Shown: piece after piece, positions 15,876 to 22,511 of the stretch
How positions within the stretch are numbered: position 1 is the first letter of the stretch
How the letters are laid out: every line of letters starts with the position of its first letter
Source: Candidatus Coatesiibacteriota bacterium
GTDB lineage: Bacteria; B130-G9
Length of the DNA: 22,511 nucleotides
Direction: 5' to 3'
NCBI GenBank assembly: GCA_016929465.1
Contig: JAFGIT010000212.1
Location: 1-22,511, forward strand
Made by a program: the position numbers and the translations under genes
Notes under the pieces: model-generated
Told to the model about the DNA's origin: nothing
The model's input: the letters and a program-made list of their open reading frames with translations, nothing else
Database searches by the model: none

Positions 15876-16322
15876 TTGACATTTTTACCATATATCTGGC
15901 TTGGGCTCAGCGTGCTGCTCGCGGTTCTGGGCTTCGTCCTATCGTATGAGATCACCTTCTGGCTCGCGATCGACGCCTTCATCGTCATGGTCATCGCGTT
16001 CCTTGGCGTGTCGCCGCTTGTCCAGGTCATCGTCGCCGTCGTTCTCGGGATCATCTTCAGCCTGCTGTCGAAGAGGCTCGCCTTTGCGAGTTTGAGGCCG
16101 CTGAAGGAATCGCAGACGGTTCGGGCGGACCCGAAGGAGCTTATCGGCAAAAAGGGCATCGTCGTGATCAGCATTCGGGGCAATTCGAAACGGGGCCTCG
16201 TGGACCTTTCGGGCGAGAAGTGGGTTGCGCAGGCCGAGGGTGAAGCCGAGTTCGCACAGGGCACCCAGATCGAGATTTCTTCCCTCGTCGGCCAAAGATT
16301 GGTCGTCAGGGCTGCCAGCTAG
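15876..16322 (+). CDS. NfeD-family membrane protein
   Basis: A short NfeD protein of 148 residues. I use the TTG at 15876 because AAAGG lies about nine bases upstream; another TTG at 15858 would add six residues but has a poorer site. Two or three membrane helices (residues about 5-25, 28-45 and 47-65) are followed by a cytosolic OB-fold domain. That domain reads ELIGKKGIVVISIRGNSKRGLVDLSG, then GTQIEISSLVGQRLVVRA. Short NfeD proteins usually pair with a SPFH/flotillin-type protein and are linked to membrane organisation or quality control; no such partner is next to it here. It faces the que operon tail to tail. Confidence 0.85.
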   Translation: MTFLPYIWLGLSVLLAVLGFVLSYEITFWLAIDAFIVMVIAFLGVSPLVQVIVAVVLGIIFSLLSKRLAFASLRPLKESQTVRADPKELIGKKGIVVISIRGNSKRGLVDLSGEKWVAQAEGEAEFAQGTQIEISSLVGQRLVVRAAS

Positions 16323-16339
16323 CAGCGATTCGGATCCCG

Positions 16340-16364
16340 ATTGCCCTGGCTCGATCCGGGCGAT
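16340..16364. terminator. Possible bidirectional terminator hairpin between convergent genes
   Basis: ATTGCCC (16340-16346) and GGGCGAT (16358-16364) form a 7-bp stem with an 11-nt loop, exactly in the 43-base gap between the NfeD gene and the end of the que operon. No T-tract follows on either side, so termination may be weak or Rho-assisted. Confidence 0.3.
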
Positions 16365-16365
16365 C

Positions 16366-16644
16366 TCAACCGGTGGCTTCGAGATTCACGCTGTCGATTA
16401 TTCCGACGATAACGACATTGGCCGGGGGCTTGTCGATCCCCATCGCCATCGCGGCAGAACCACCTTCCTTCACGACAAGAACTCGCTCTCCGACCCCCGC
16501 TCCGACCGTATCGACAGCAATCAACTCTGATTCGGTCATTCGCCCATCCCGGTCGAGCATTCTCACCGCAAGCAGTTTCCTGCCGGTCAGTTTCGCATGC
16601 TTTTGAGGCACGACAACAGAGCCGGTAACTTCAGCCACGAACAT
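16366..16644 (-). CDS. EutN/CcmL-family bacterial microcompartment vertex protein
   Basis: A 92-residue protein matching the EutN/CcmL family along its whole length. Members form pentamers that cap the vertices of carboxysome- or metabolosome-type shells. Family features seen are the opening strand FVAEVTGSVVVPQKHAKLTGRKL, the middle VAVDTVGAGVGERVLVVKEG-like stretch (here IAVDTVGAGVGERVLVV), SAAM, and the closing VVIVGIIDSVNL. It follows queE by 27 bases on the same strand with no obvious terminator, so it is probably in the same transcript. No shell hexamer (BMC-H) or encapsulated enzyme gene is in the window. It may be a satellite vertex gene of a locus elsewhere, or an EutN-fold protein with another role. 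Family confidence is high; function in this setting is unknown. Confidence 0.9.
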   Translation of the reverse strand: MFVAEVTGSVVVPQKHAKLTGRKLLAVRMLDRDGRMTESELIAVDTVGAGVGERVLVVKEGGSAAMAMGIDKPPANVVIVGIIDSVNLEATG

Positions 16645-16671
16645 CTCTCGGTAGGCCCTCCTTCAGCGCCT

Positions 16672-17445
16672 TCAGGGCGATCCGAGGATCTTGTGGATCT
16701 GTGGCATCACGCGAACGTCGCTGTTGAATACGGCACACACATCGCAGAGGTCCATGATGTGACGGTATGAGATCGTGATCGCACCTGCCGCGTCCGTCAC
16801 CGGCTGCAAGAAGACCGGTGCTTCGTCCGTTGTTGCCCGTATAATGCGGGCTGCTCGTTCGATTTCCTCGGGCTGCGTCGACTCGTCCACGGCCATTTTT
16901 ATTGCGACCTGCTTGTATCTCGCAGCGTTGAGAAAGGCCTCGTGGCGCTCCCAGAGGTCGTCCCTGCCGGACGTGCTGGGCAGCTTTATGTCTGCCGAGA
17001 TCAGATCGATCAGGTCCAGGACCTGGTCCAGGTTCTCGAACTCGACCCCGTTCGTCTCGAGCAGAACGGGCAGCTCGAACGTCTCTATCGATTTCAGGAC
17101 CGCCCTCAAGAATCGCGGCTGCTCGAGTGGCTCGCCACCAGTGATGCTTATCGCATTGATCGAGGTCGTGGTGTCGAGGAGCGATTCGAGCTCGCGGGCG
17201 ATGATCGTGTCATCGACGGGATTTGCGATCTGCTTGACGACAGTCCTTCCGCTTCTGAGTATAAGGAGCGGCCGGTCTCTGACCTGTGCGTACTCAGTGT
17301 CGCAATACCTGCATCCCAGGCTGCAGCCGGCAAATCGAATGAACGCGTGGTGGTAGCCGGCGAAGACGCCCTCGCCCTGGATGCCATCGAACAGCTCGGC
17401 GATGTGTCCGACCGCAAGGCCTTCATCAGGTATCGAATAAGTCAA
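16672..17445 (-). CDS. queE: 7-carboxy-7-deazaguanine synthase (QueE), radical SAM
   Basis: A 257-residue radical SAM enzyme that converts 6-carboxytetrahydropterin to 7-carboxy-7-deazaguanine on the way to preQ0 and queuosine. The cluster motif is C41-x3-C45-x2-C48 in AGCSLGCRYCDTEYA; FDGIQGEGVFAG just before it is the QueE-type substrate region, and ITGGEPLEQ (101-109) binds SAM. The insert between the CxxxCxxC motif and the first helix (RPLLILRSGRTVVK) is longer than in some homologues. The start is TTG 17445, whose TTGA overlaps the stop of the DUF366 gene; no ATG or GTG start is available ahead of the conserved region. It is the third gene of the que operon. Family assignment is secure. 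Confidence 0.93.
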   Translation of the reverse strand: MTYSIPDEGLAVGHIAELFDGIQGEGVFAGYHHAFIRFAGCSLGCRYCDTEYAQVRDRPLLILRSGRTVVKQIANPVDDTIIARELESLLDTTTSINAISITGGEPLEQPRFLRAVLKSIETFELPVLLETNGVEFENLDQVLDLIDLISADIKLPSTSGRDDLWERHEAFLNAARYKQVAIKMAVDESTQPEEIERAARIIRATTDEAPVFLQPVTDAAGAITISYRHIMDLCDVCAVFNSDVRVMPQIHKILGSP

Positions 17446-18038
17446 TTTTTGCCGCCGCCGAATTCACTCACGCCCCGAACGAGGGCCATCGCGTTGTGGA
17501 CGCTGGCCATCTCCGCAGCGTATTTTTCCATCAGAAAGCTCGCCAGCTGCTCTGGCCGTTCCTTTGGCAGGAGTGATTGGAGGCCGATGGCTTCGACCGG
17601 TGCCCCTTCGGGGTCGATATTCACGCCGAGGTGTATCAGGCATGAGACGTGGCTCGCCGTCGCAACACTCACGGTCAGCTTGCTGCCGCCCAAGAACAGG
17701 TCGTCACCGTCTCTTATCACGTATCTGTCGTCGCCATATTCCCTCAGGCGGACATTGACTTCCTGCTGCAGGAGCGACACGAGCGTTCTCTGCCTCAGAA
17801 CTGCCCGCTCCAGGTTCCGGTCGAAGTGCTCAACTATGAAGTGAAGCATCTCACGGCTTACTATCGTGCAGCCATCCGCGAGGTCCGCAACGTCAACCAT
17901 GCACGAGGCACTCACATCGCAGGCGCCGATGAATGAGATGATGGAATCTCCCGCCAAAGATGCCCTTCTGAAAGCGAAGTGTGCCGCGAGCTGGCTTCCA
18001 TCGTAGTCGATCCTGTCGGGGATGAATGCCCACTTCAA
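17442..18038 (-). CDS. DUF366 family protein within the queuosine-precursor operon
   Basis: A 198-residue protein starting at TTG 18038, chosen because a perfect AGGAGG is eight bases upstream and conservation begins there (LKWAFIPDRIDYDGSQ). The longer reading frame to 18149 is only queC sequence in another frame. It matches what I recall of DUF366: GDSIISFIGACDV (30-42), MVDVADL (47-53), MLHFIVEHFDRNLE (64-77), LRQRTLV, and DGDDLFLGGSKLTVSVATAS (110-129). The conserved His and acidic residues suggest a small enzyme, perhaps metal-dependent, but no activity is assigned that I know of. It overlaps queC and queE by TTGA on each side, so all three are coupled. It occupies the place where queD (6-carboxytetrahydropterin synthase) often sits, and no queD is seen here. 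A QueD-replacing role is a hypothesis only. Confidence 0.85.
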   Translation of the reverse strand: MKWAFIPDRIDYDGSQLAAHFAFRRASLAGDSIISFIGACDVSASCMVDVADLADGCTIVSREMLHFIVEHFDRNLERAVLRQRTLVSLLQQEVNVRLREYGDDRYVIRDGDDLFLGGSKLTVSVATASHVSCLIHLGVNIDPEGAPVEAIGLQSLLPKERPEQLASFLMEKYAAEMASVHNAMALVRGVSEFGGGKN

Positions 18039-18739
18039 TTCGAGAACCTCCTCGCGATTTTGGCCAGGACATCTGGGGGGACACTGTCGGTCTCCGAGAG
18101 CTCGGCCATCGCGTTTTTCAGGTTCCTGCAGGACATGCACACGCCGCACATCTTCTCCTCACCCTCATAGCAGGAATAGACCAGATCGAATGGCACCTTC
18201 AGCTCGGCGCCCAACTTCAGGATCTCGCTCTTTCTGAGCTTTATCAGCGGCGCGACGAGTCTCACCTTCGAGAGAGTGGAGACCTCGAGGGCCCGGTTGG
18301 TCCGCTCGACAAACTCCTCGCTGTTATCTGGGAAAAGCTCGGCCTCTTCTGCATTCAGCCCCGCGATAATCGTATCGCAGCCGAGTCCTTCGGCAAAGGC
18401 AGCCGCGATCGAGACGAATAGGAGGTTGCGGTTGGGAATCCAGATGCCCTGCAATTTGCCAGCGCCATCGGGTGTATTCGCGGTATCTGCCGCAGTCTTC
18501 TGCAGCTCTGTATAGGTTTTGCAGATCTCGCCGTAGAAGGGGAGCCTTATATCGCTCACCTCCACCCTGTAGTGCCAGGCGATGCCGGTTACGACCGTGG
18601 CCTCCATCTTGAAGGCGCGGTGGTTGTAGCCGACAAATATCGCCCTCTTGACCTCATACTCCCGCACTGCCCACGCGAGTGCGACGGTCGAATCCAGACC
18701 GCCGGACAAGAGAACGATCGCTTTTTTATCGGTTGCCAT
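18035..18739 (-). CDS. queC: 7-cyano-7-deazaguanine (preQ0) synthase QueC
   Basis: A 234-residue ATP-dependent enzyme converting 7-carboxy-7-deazaguanine and ammonia to preQ0. The PP-loop SGGLDST is at residues 12-18, the family stretches VGYNHRAFKME (36-46), IPNRNLLFVSIAAAFAE (101-117) and CYEGEEKMCGVCMSC (190-204) follow, and C190, C198, C201 and C204 are the zinc ligands. Length is normal and all key residues are present. The ATG at 18739 has AAGGAG 11 bases upstream. It is the first gene of the que operon, divergent from the GT-C-like gene across 199 bases. I saw no preQ1 riboswitch signature in that gap. The stop overlaps the DUF366 start. Confidence 0.95.
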   Translation of the reverse strand: MATDKKAIVLLSGGLDSTVALAWAVREYEVKRAIFVGYNHRAFKMEATVVTGIAWHYRVEVSDIRLPFYGEICKTYTELQKTAADTANTPDGAGKLQGIWIPNRNLLFVSIAAAFAEGLGCDTIIAGLNAEEAELFPDNSEEFVERTNRALEVSTLSKVRLVAPLIKLRKSEILKLGAELKVPFDLVYSCYEGEEKMCGVCMSCRNLKNAMAELSETDSVPPDVLAKIARRFSN

Positions 18740-18891
18740 AAGTGTGTTAGCTCCTTCAGGCCGAGATAGTAACCGTGAACGGTCACACGATCAACGAGGA
18801 GTTTCCATCGCAGGTATGACCTATCCATCAAGACTTCCAGAAGCAGCGCTGCCCCACGGTCCAGGCGCTCGCCTTCAGAATGAAAATCGTG

Positions 18892-18924
18892 GTATTATCA
18901 TATCGTAGCGATAACCGGTAATAC
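18892..18924. repeat. Nested inverted repeat in the que / GT-C divergent gap
   Basis: GTATTA (18892-18897) pairs with TAATAC (18919-18924), and inside it TATCG (18901-18905) pairs with CGATA (18909-18913) around TAG. It sits 15 bases before the TTG start of the membrane protein gene. It may be an operator serving one or both divergent genes or a leader hairpin. The promoters here are not clear; a TATGAT-like -10 on the minus strand overlaps it. Confidence 0.4.
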
Positions 18925-18938
18925 TTCGAGAGCGAGAT

Positions 18939-21209
18939 TTGACAGGCACGGACAACGGATGCGCTTCAACTCTGGATACTAAGAACGGGCGCGCCAAGAT
19001 ACTGATCTTGGTCGCCATATTCCTTCTGCTGTCGATTGTATTCACCCGCGATGTCATATTGTTCATCGCCGATAGCGCGCCATGCGGTGCGGGTGATTCT
19101 ATGATGTTCGCCTGGAATTTCTGGTGGATCGCGGAGCAGCTCAAGGAGGGCAAGCTCTTCTTCAAGTGCGACTATGCGATGCTTCCCTTCGGCATTCGCA
19201 CCGTCTATCACACCGCTCTTCCGCTCCACTGTGTCCTGCTTGCCCCGGTGACCTGGCTCCTGGGGCCATTGGTATCGAGCAATCTGCACTTGATCCTCTC
19301 CTTCGCTATTGGGGGCCTCGGGATGGCTCTGTTGATTCGGTTTCTGACCTGCTCATATCTCGCGGGGCTGTGCGGCGGAATCGTCTATGCCTTCTCGACT
19401 TTCCATTGGTATCACGCGATCGGCCATTACAACCAGACCGCGACCGAGCTCCTGCCTTTTTGCATACTATTTCTGCTCAAATGGGGGAGAGACTCGCGGG
19501 TTCGGGACCTTGCCATCGCATCCGGACTCCTCGGCCTGAATTTGTATAACGATTATACGACGACGATCGTGCTCGGAATCTGCGCGGCGCCGTTGTTTGG
19601 ACTGGGAGTCTTCCGAGCCGTTAGAGAGCGAGAGCTCAAAAAGACAATACTGGCTTTGACAGCGTCGATGTTGCTTTTCGCCGTAATTGCTTCCCCGGTG
19701 TTCTATCACGCCAGGGAGTTCTCCTCGCTCTTTGATGACAACTGGAGAGTGGAACCCGGCCTTGCAGTCAGAAATTCGCCCGATGCTCTCTCCTATTTGC
19801 TGCCTGACGGCCTGGTCTGGTTCTCCGTGCCGTTATTCAAATCCGACAGGTATGTGTCACTCACAGGGGGAGGGCTGGATCGAGCACATTTCTTTGGAAT
19901 CTTCGCTCTGGCGCTATCCATTCTGGGTGCAATTGTTCAGACAAAACAGGATCGCAGGCTGGCATTGTGTCTGCTGCTTTCAATGGTTGTCTGCTTTCTG
20001 CTCTCACTTGGGCCTAAGCCGAGTATGTTTGGGGAGCAGATCATTCCCGCAGCTGTATCGCCCTTCACTCTGTTAAGCAAAATACCCTTTCTAAGCGACA
20101 TCAGGATACCCGGACGGTTTGGCCTGGGCGTGGCGCTCGTCGGAGCGGTCTTCGTGGGCATTGGGGCGGCACGGTTATTCTCGAGAACCGCAGATAGAGA
20201 GCGAATCGCGATATTACTCGTGCTCGTGGCCGGCCTGCTCTTTCTGGAAAGAGTCCACAAACCGATCTTCGGAGGAGAGATCAGAATTCCGCCGATATAT
20301 AAGGTAATCTCTGAGCTTTCACCTAAGCCAAAGGGGATTTTGACAACTCCTTTTCATACGTGGTCTGGGCAGGGCATGACCGGGCAGTTCTCGTTTGCTG
20401 ATCCGGCTATCGAGCTTTTCTATCAGACTGATTACCGAATTCCTACAGTCAATGGCTTCGCTGCCCGTATTCCGAGGGAAATCGTCTCATATTGCGAACA
20501 AGCGCCATTAACATCGAGCCTAATCGCTCTGCAAAATGGGCGCGGGGTGGACGCTGAGCAGATATTGGCCGAGAAGACCTATGTTGAGGAGATAACCTAT
20601 CTCTTCGGGATTAGCCACGTTGTCTGCGACTACCGTGCCGACTACTGGCTCTGCGGTCTTCCTATGAAGCGATACCTGGAGGACATCCTGCTCGGGAAGC
20701 TCGTCTATTCGGGCGATTCCGGCCGCATCTACGATCTCCCACAAACTGCTACTCCACCGCGAGAGGTCGTCATCACTCCCGATACGCCATCGGCAAGGCT
20801 CTATCTAATGGAGGGCTGGCATAAACCGGTGACTGTCAATGGGCGGAATTGCATTGCTTATGATCCATGCCGTATGACGGGCTCACACAAATCACGCATG
20901 AGAATGATATTCAGAACCGAGGAAGACGCAACGAATCTGGAGTATTCCTATCAATTCAGCCCGGCCTTCCCTGACCGCTATATCGAGACTCGCTACGAAA
21001 TCGACCTGGATGGGGATCCCGTGGGCGAGTTCACTCCCAGCAGCGAAAACGGCTTCGCATTCGAGGGAGTCCATGAATTGGAACCCGCCGACGGAATTCA
21101 CTACTTGACTCTCACCCCCCTCGATTTTGATCATCCCGCCTCTTCCCTCCACCCATCTGGCCTCTCAGATCGAGCGATATTCGTCGAGCAGATTCATCTG
21201 AATTGGTGA
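18939..21209 (+). CDS. GT-C-like integral membrane protein, probable glycosyltransferase
   Basis: A 756-residue protein. The start is TTG 18939; there is no in-frame ATG before the conserved region, and only a weak GAG-type Shine-Dalgarno. An N-terminal helix (about residues 20-45) is followed by the loop DSAPCGAGDSMMFAWNFWW. The acidic residues in this first extracytoplasmic loop, near Trp and Phe, are typical of GT-C polyprenyl-phosphate-sugar glycosyltransferases. About ten more membrane helices extend to roughly residue 445, then a soluble domain of about 300 residues (from GGEIRIPPIYKVISEL) faces the periplasm. It is likely to transfer a sugar from a lipid carrier to a surface glycan or protein; donor and acceptor are unknown. 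No other glycan genes surround it except the distant carbamoyltransferase. It could alternatively be a YfhO-like or related multi-helix protein. Confidence 0.7.
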   Translation: MTGTDNGCASTLDTKNGRAKILILVAIFLLLSIVFTRDVILFIADSAPCGAGDSMMFAWNFWWIAEQLKEGKLFFKCDYAMLPFGIRTVYHTALPLHCVLLAPVTWLLGPLVSSNLHLILSFAIGGLGMALLIRFLTCSYLAGLCGGIVYAFSTFHWYHAIGHYNQTATELLPFCILFLLKWGRDSRVRDLAIASGLLGLNLYNDYTTTIVLGICAAPLFGLGVFRAVRERELKKTILALTASMLLFAVIASPVFYHAREFSSLFDDNWRVEPGLAVRNSPDALSYLLPDGLVWFSVPLFKSDRYVSLTGGGLDRAHFFGIFALALSILGAIVQTKQDRRLALCLLLSMVVCFLLSLGPKPSMFGEQIIPAAVSPFTLLSKIPFLSDIRIPGRFGLGVALVGAVFVGIGAARLFSRTADRERIAILLVLVAGLLFLERVHKPIFGGEIRIPPIYKVISELSPKPKGILTTPFHTWSGQGMTGQFSFADPAIELFYQTDYRIPTVNGFAARIPREIVSYCEQAPLTSSLIALQNGRGVDAEQILAEKTYVEEITYLFGISHVVCDYRADYWLCGLPMKRYLEDILLGKLVYSGDSGRIYDLPQTATPPREVVITPDTPSARLYLMEGWHKPVTVNGRNCIAYDPCRMTGSHKSRMRMIFRTEEDATNLEYSYQFSPAFPDRYIETRYEIDLDGDPVGEFTPSSENGFAFEGVHELEPADGIHYLTLTPLDFDHPASSLHPSGLSDRAIFVEQIHLNW

Positions 21210-21235
21210 TTCGTACGGCGTAAGTTCGTGCGAAT

Positions 21236-21264
21236 TTGACGATCCTTCGTTTTTTGGGTAAAAT
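21236..21264 (+). promoter_or_regulatory. Sigma70-type promoter upstream of the propeller lipoprotein
   Basis: TTGACG (21236-21241), a 17-base spacer, and TAAAAT (21259-21264). The predicted start near 21271 gives a leader of about 165 bases before GTG 21438. No stable structure was obvious in the leader. Confidence 0.65.
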
Positions 21265-21437
21265 TAATTGGGATGAGAGAGGGAAGCCTTTGCCCAGACA
21301 GCACGGATTTCATTGTTGTTACGGCAAATGGGCCTGCCCAAGATTCCACCCAAAGAAGATGTTGGCTATCCGTCGATTTTTTTGTCGAGGGCTATCTCAG
21401 GTTTTCTATACGCCTGTACTTAAGGAGGGCACAAAAG

Positions 21438-22511
21438 GTGAGGCGCAAATTCTTCTCGTTGGGCTTGATATTCACATTACTGAGCCTGCTTTCAATCACT
21501 GGGTGTTTGGCCGACTCAGACAGCTGGGATGAGATCGGACTGGATGTCGAATCCATTTATGCCGCGTCCGGGACGCAGACGAATCCAAGGATTGAGAACG
21601 ACATACTCGTTTTCGAGAATCAATCCGACAAGCGAATATATTACTACAACTACATGAATGATGGGGTCGTAGGGCCATTTGCGTCGGCTGGAGGGACCGA
21701 GCAGCAGCTCCCCGATGTCTATTGGAGGACAATTTGCTTTGCGGAGAAGCGGTCAACTGGGGACAGGTGGATCGTAGTCCATGATATCGATGACAGCAGC
21801 CAAGATTACATGAATCCCATGTCCGGAGTTCATCAATACAGCCCCCGGATATTCGATAAATATGTGGTCTGGCATGACGATAGGTCCGGCTCTGCTGTTG
21901 ACCCCAACGTCTATCTCTTCGATATCGAGACCGATACGGAATATGAGATAGACACCTCGAGCAGAAGGCAGCAGTGGGCCGACATCGATGACTGCCGAGT
22001 GGTTTATGAGACTCAGCTTGCACATCCCGGTCTTAGCGACATCGCGATGTATGACTTCAACGGAACGACGCCCGAAAATGGGACCAGATACTCGGTTTGC
22101 TCGGGTAGCTGGCTCTCGGAGCGACCCTCTGTTCACGGCAAGCGTGTCGTGTGGCAGGACAATAGGAATGGCAATTATGATATCTACATGTGGGATCTGG
22201 ACAGGGATTCGGGCGATCGCGAAGTTGCCATTTGCACACATTCCGGCAATCAAATGTATCCACAGATCTATGGTGACTTTGTTGTTTGGCAGGACACCAG
22301 AAGCGATGATGCGGGTCCGGGCATCTATCTGCAGGATCTGACGACTCTTGGTGTGGACCCGGAGATCTGTGTCGCCACCGTCGCTAGCGCTGAATATCCC
22401 GCGGTCTATGAAGACAGAGTCGCCTTCACAAACGGTGATATATATCACGCGCTTACACCATGTAGCACTCATTTGCTGGTACCCGATGATGGCGGTGACG
22501 TCGAGGTCGAG
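21438..22511 (+). CDS. Propeller-repeat lipoprotein, N-terminal part (cut by window end)
   Basis: An open frame of 358 codons from GTG 21438 to the window end with no stop. AAGGAGG lies nine bases upstream of the GTG, a strong site. The N-terminus is a lipoprotein signal peptide: RRK, then FFSLGLIFTLLSLLS, then the lipobox ITGC with lipidation at Cys 23. The mature part shows repeated blade-like units of the TolB/tricorn type, for example VVWHDDRSGS, RVVWQDNRNGNYDIYMWDL and FVVWQDTRSDD, each followed by a short strand and an ending such as VYLFDIETD. This W-x-D-x-R pattern is frequent in cell-surface beta-propellers. It is likely attached to the outer membrane or periplasmic face and used in binding or envelope structure. 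The rest of the gene is outside the window. Confidence 0.85.
   Translation, partial: MRRKFFSLGLIFTLLSLLSITGCLADSDSWDEIGLDVESIYAASGTQTNPRIENDILVFENQSDKRIYYYNYMNDGVVGPFASAGGTEQQLPDVYWRTICFAEKRSTGDRWIVVHDIDDSSQDYMNPMSGVHQYSPRIFDKYVVWHDDRSGSAVDPNVYLFDIETDTEYEIDTSSRRQQWADIDDCRVVYETQLAHPGLSDIAMYDFNGTTPENGTRYSVCSGSWLSERPSVHGKRVVWQDNRNGNYDIYMWDLDRDSGDREVAICTHSGNQMYPQIYGDFVVWQDTRSDDAGPGIYLQDLTTLGVDPEICVATVASAEYPAVYEDRVAFTNGDIYHALTPCSTHLLVPDDGGDVEVE

Noticed and set aside
15680-16264. 194-residue minus-strand ORF opposite the NfeD gene
   Set aside because: The opposite strand has a clear NfeD protein with membrane helices and OB fold; this frame is its shadow and runs through the octamer repeat.
18039-18149. 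N-terminal extension of the DUF366 protein to an upstream ATG
   Set aside because: The added residues are queC coding sequence in another frame, and TTG 18038 has a perfect AGGAGG at good spacing.
21236-21532. 98-residue plus-strand ORF before the lipoprotein
   Set aside because: It begins in the -35 box of a good promoter, has no ribosome binding site, and overlaps the lipoprotein start in another frame.

Overview
This 22.5 kb window carries about 17 protein genes, one tRNA gene and one likely structured non-coding RNA. Gene order, Shine-Dalgarno sites, sigma70-type promoters and signal peptides are bacterial. An NADH-coupled iron-sulfur enzyme operon suggests fermentative or anaerobic redox metabolism. 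The very large PAS kinase, the secreted propeller proteins with recurring C-terminal domains, the frequent TTG starts and the short tandem repeats fit a little-studied lineage, probably from a metagenome. I cannot name a phylum from the sequence alone.

Layout. (1) Positions 1-2321, minus strand: an operon of a small unknown gene, a NuoE-like subunit, a short NuoF-like subunit and the N-terminus of a NuoG/[FeFe]-hydrogenase-like subunit that runs off the window. A Rex-like operator lies upstream at 2390-2407, which fits NADH-sensing control. (2) 2693-2765, minus strand: tRNA-Asn(GUU) with a near-consensus promoter. (3) 2888-7808, minus strand: a two-gene signalling operon, a 91-residue membrane protein and a 1547-residue hybrid histidine kinase with seven PAS domains, one GAF and a receiver. 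(4) 7809-8447: no convincing protein gene, but a chain of GC-rich hairpins (8091-8440) that looks like a structured RNA on the plus strand. (5) 8448-10154, minus strand: an orphan carbamoyltransferase of the NodU/TobZ family.

(6) 10408-15857, plus strand: a promoter, a 24-codon ORF with a strong ribosome binding site, an unrecognised 442-residue protein, and two exported beta-propeller-like proteins with related C-terminal domains. Their 3' flanks carry three short tandem repeats (periods 7, 9 and 8) and one REP-like palindrome. (7) 15876-16322, plus strand: a NfeD-type membrane protein. (8) 16366-18739, minus strand: a tightly coupled operon queC - DUF366 - queE - eutN/ccmL-like. This is the 7-deazaguanine (queuosine precursor) pathway with a DUF366 protein in the slot often held by queD, followed by a bacterial microcompartment vertex protein. 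(9) 18939-22511, plus strand: a 12-plus-helix GT-C-like membrane protein, then a near-consensus promoter and the start of a propeller lipoprotein cut by the window end.

The most interesting items are the multi-hairpin RNA candidate, DUF366 between queC and queE, the microcompartment vertex gene at the end of the que operon, and the Rex-like site over the NADH-linked operon. All functional statements are from reading the sequence; no database search was run.
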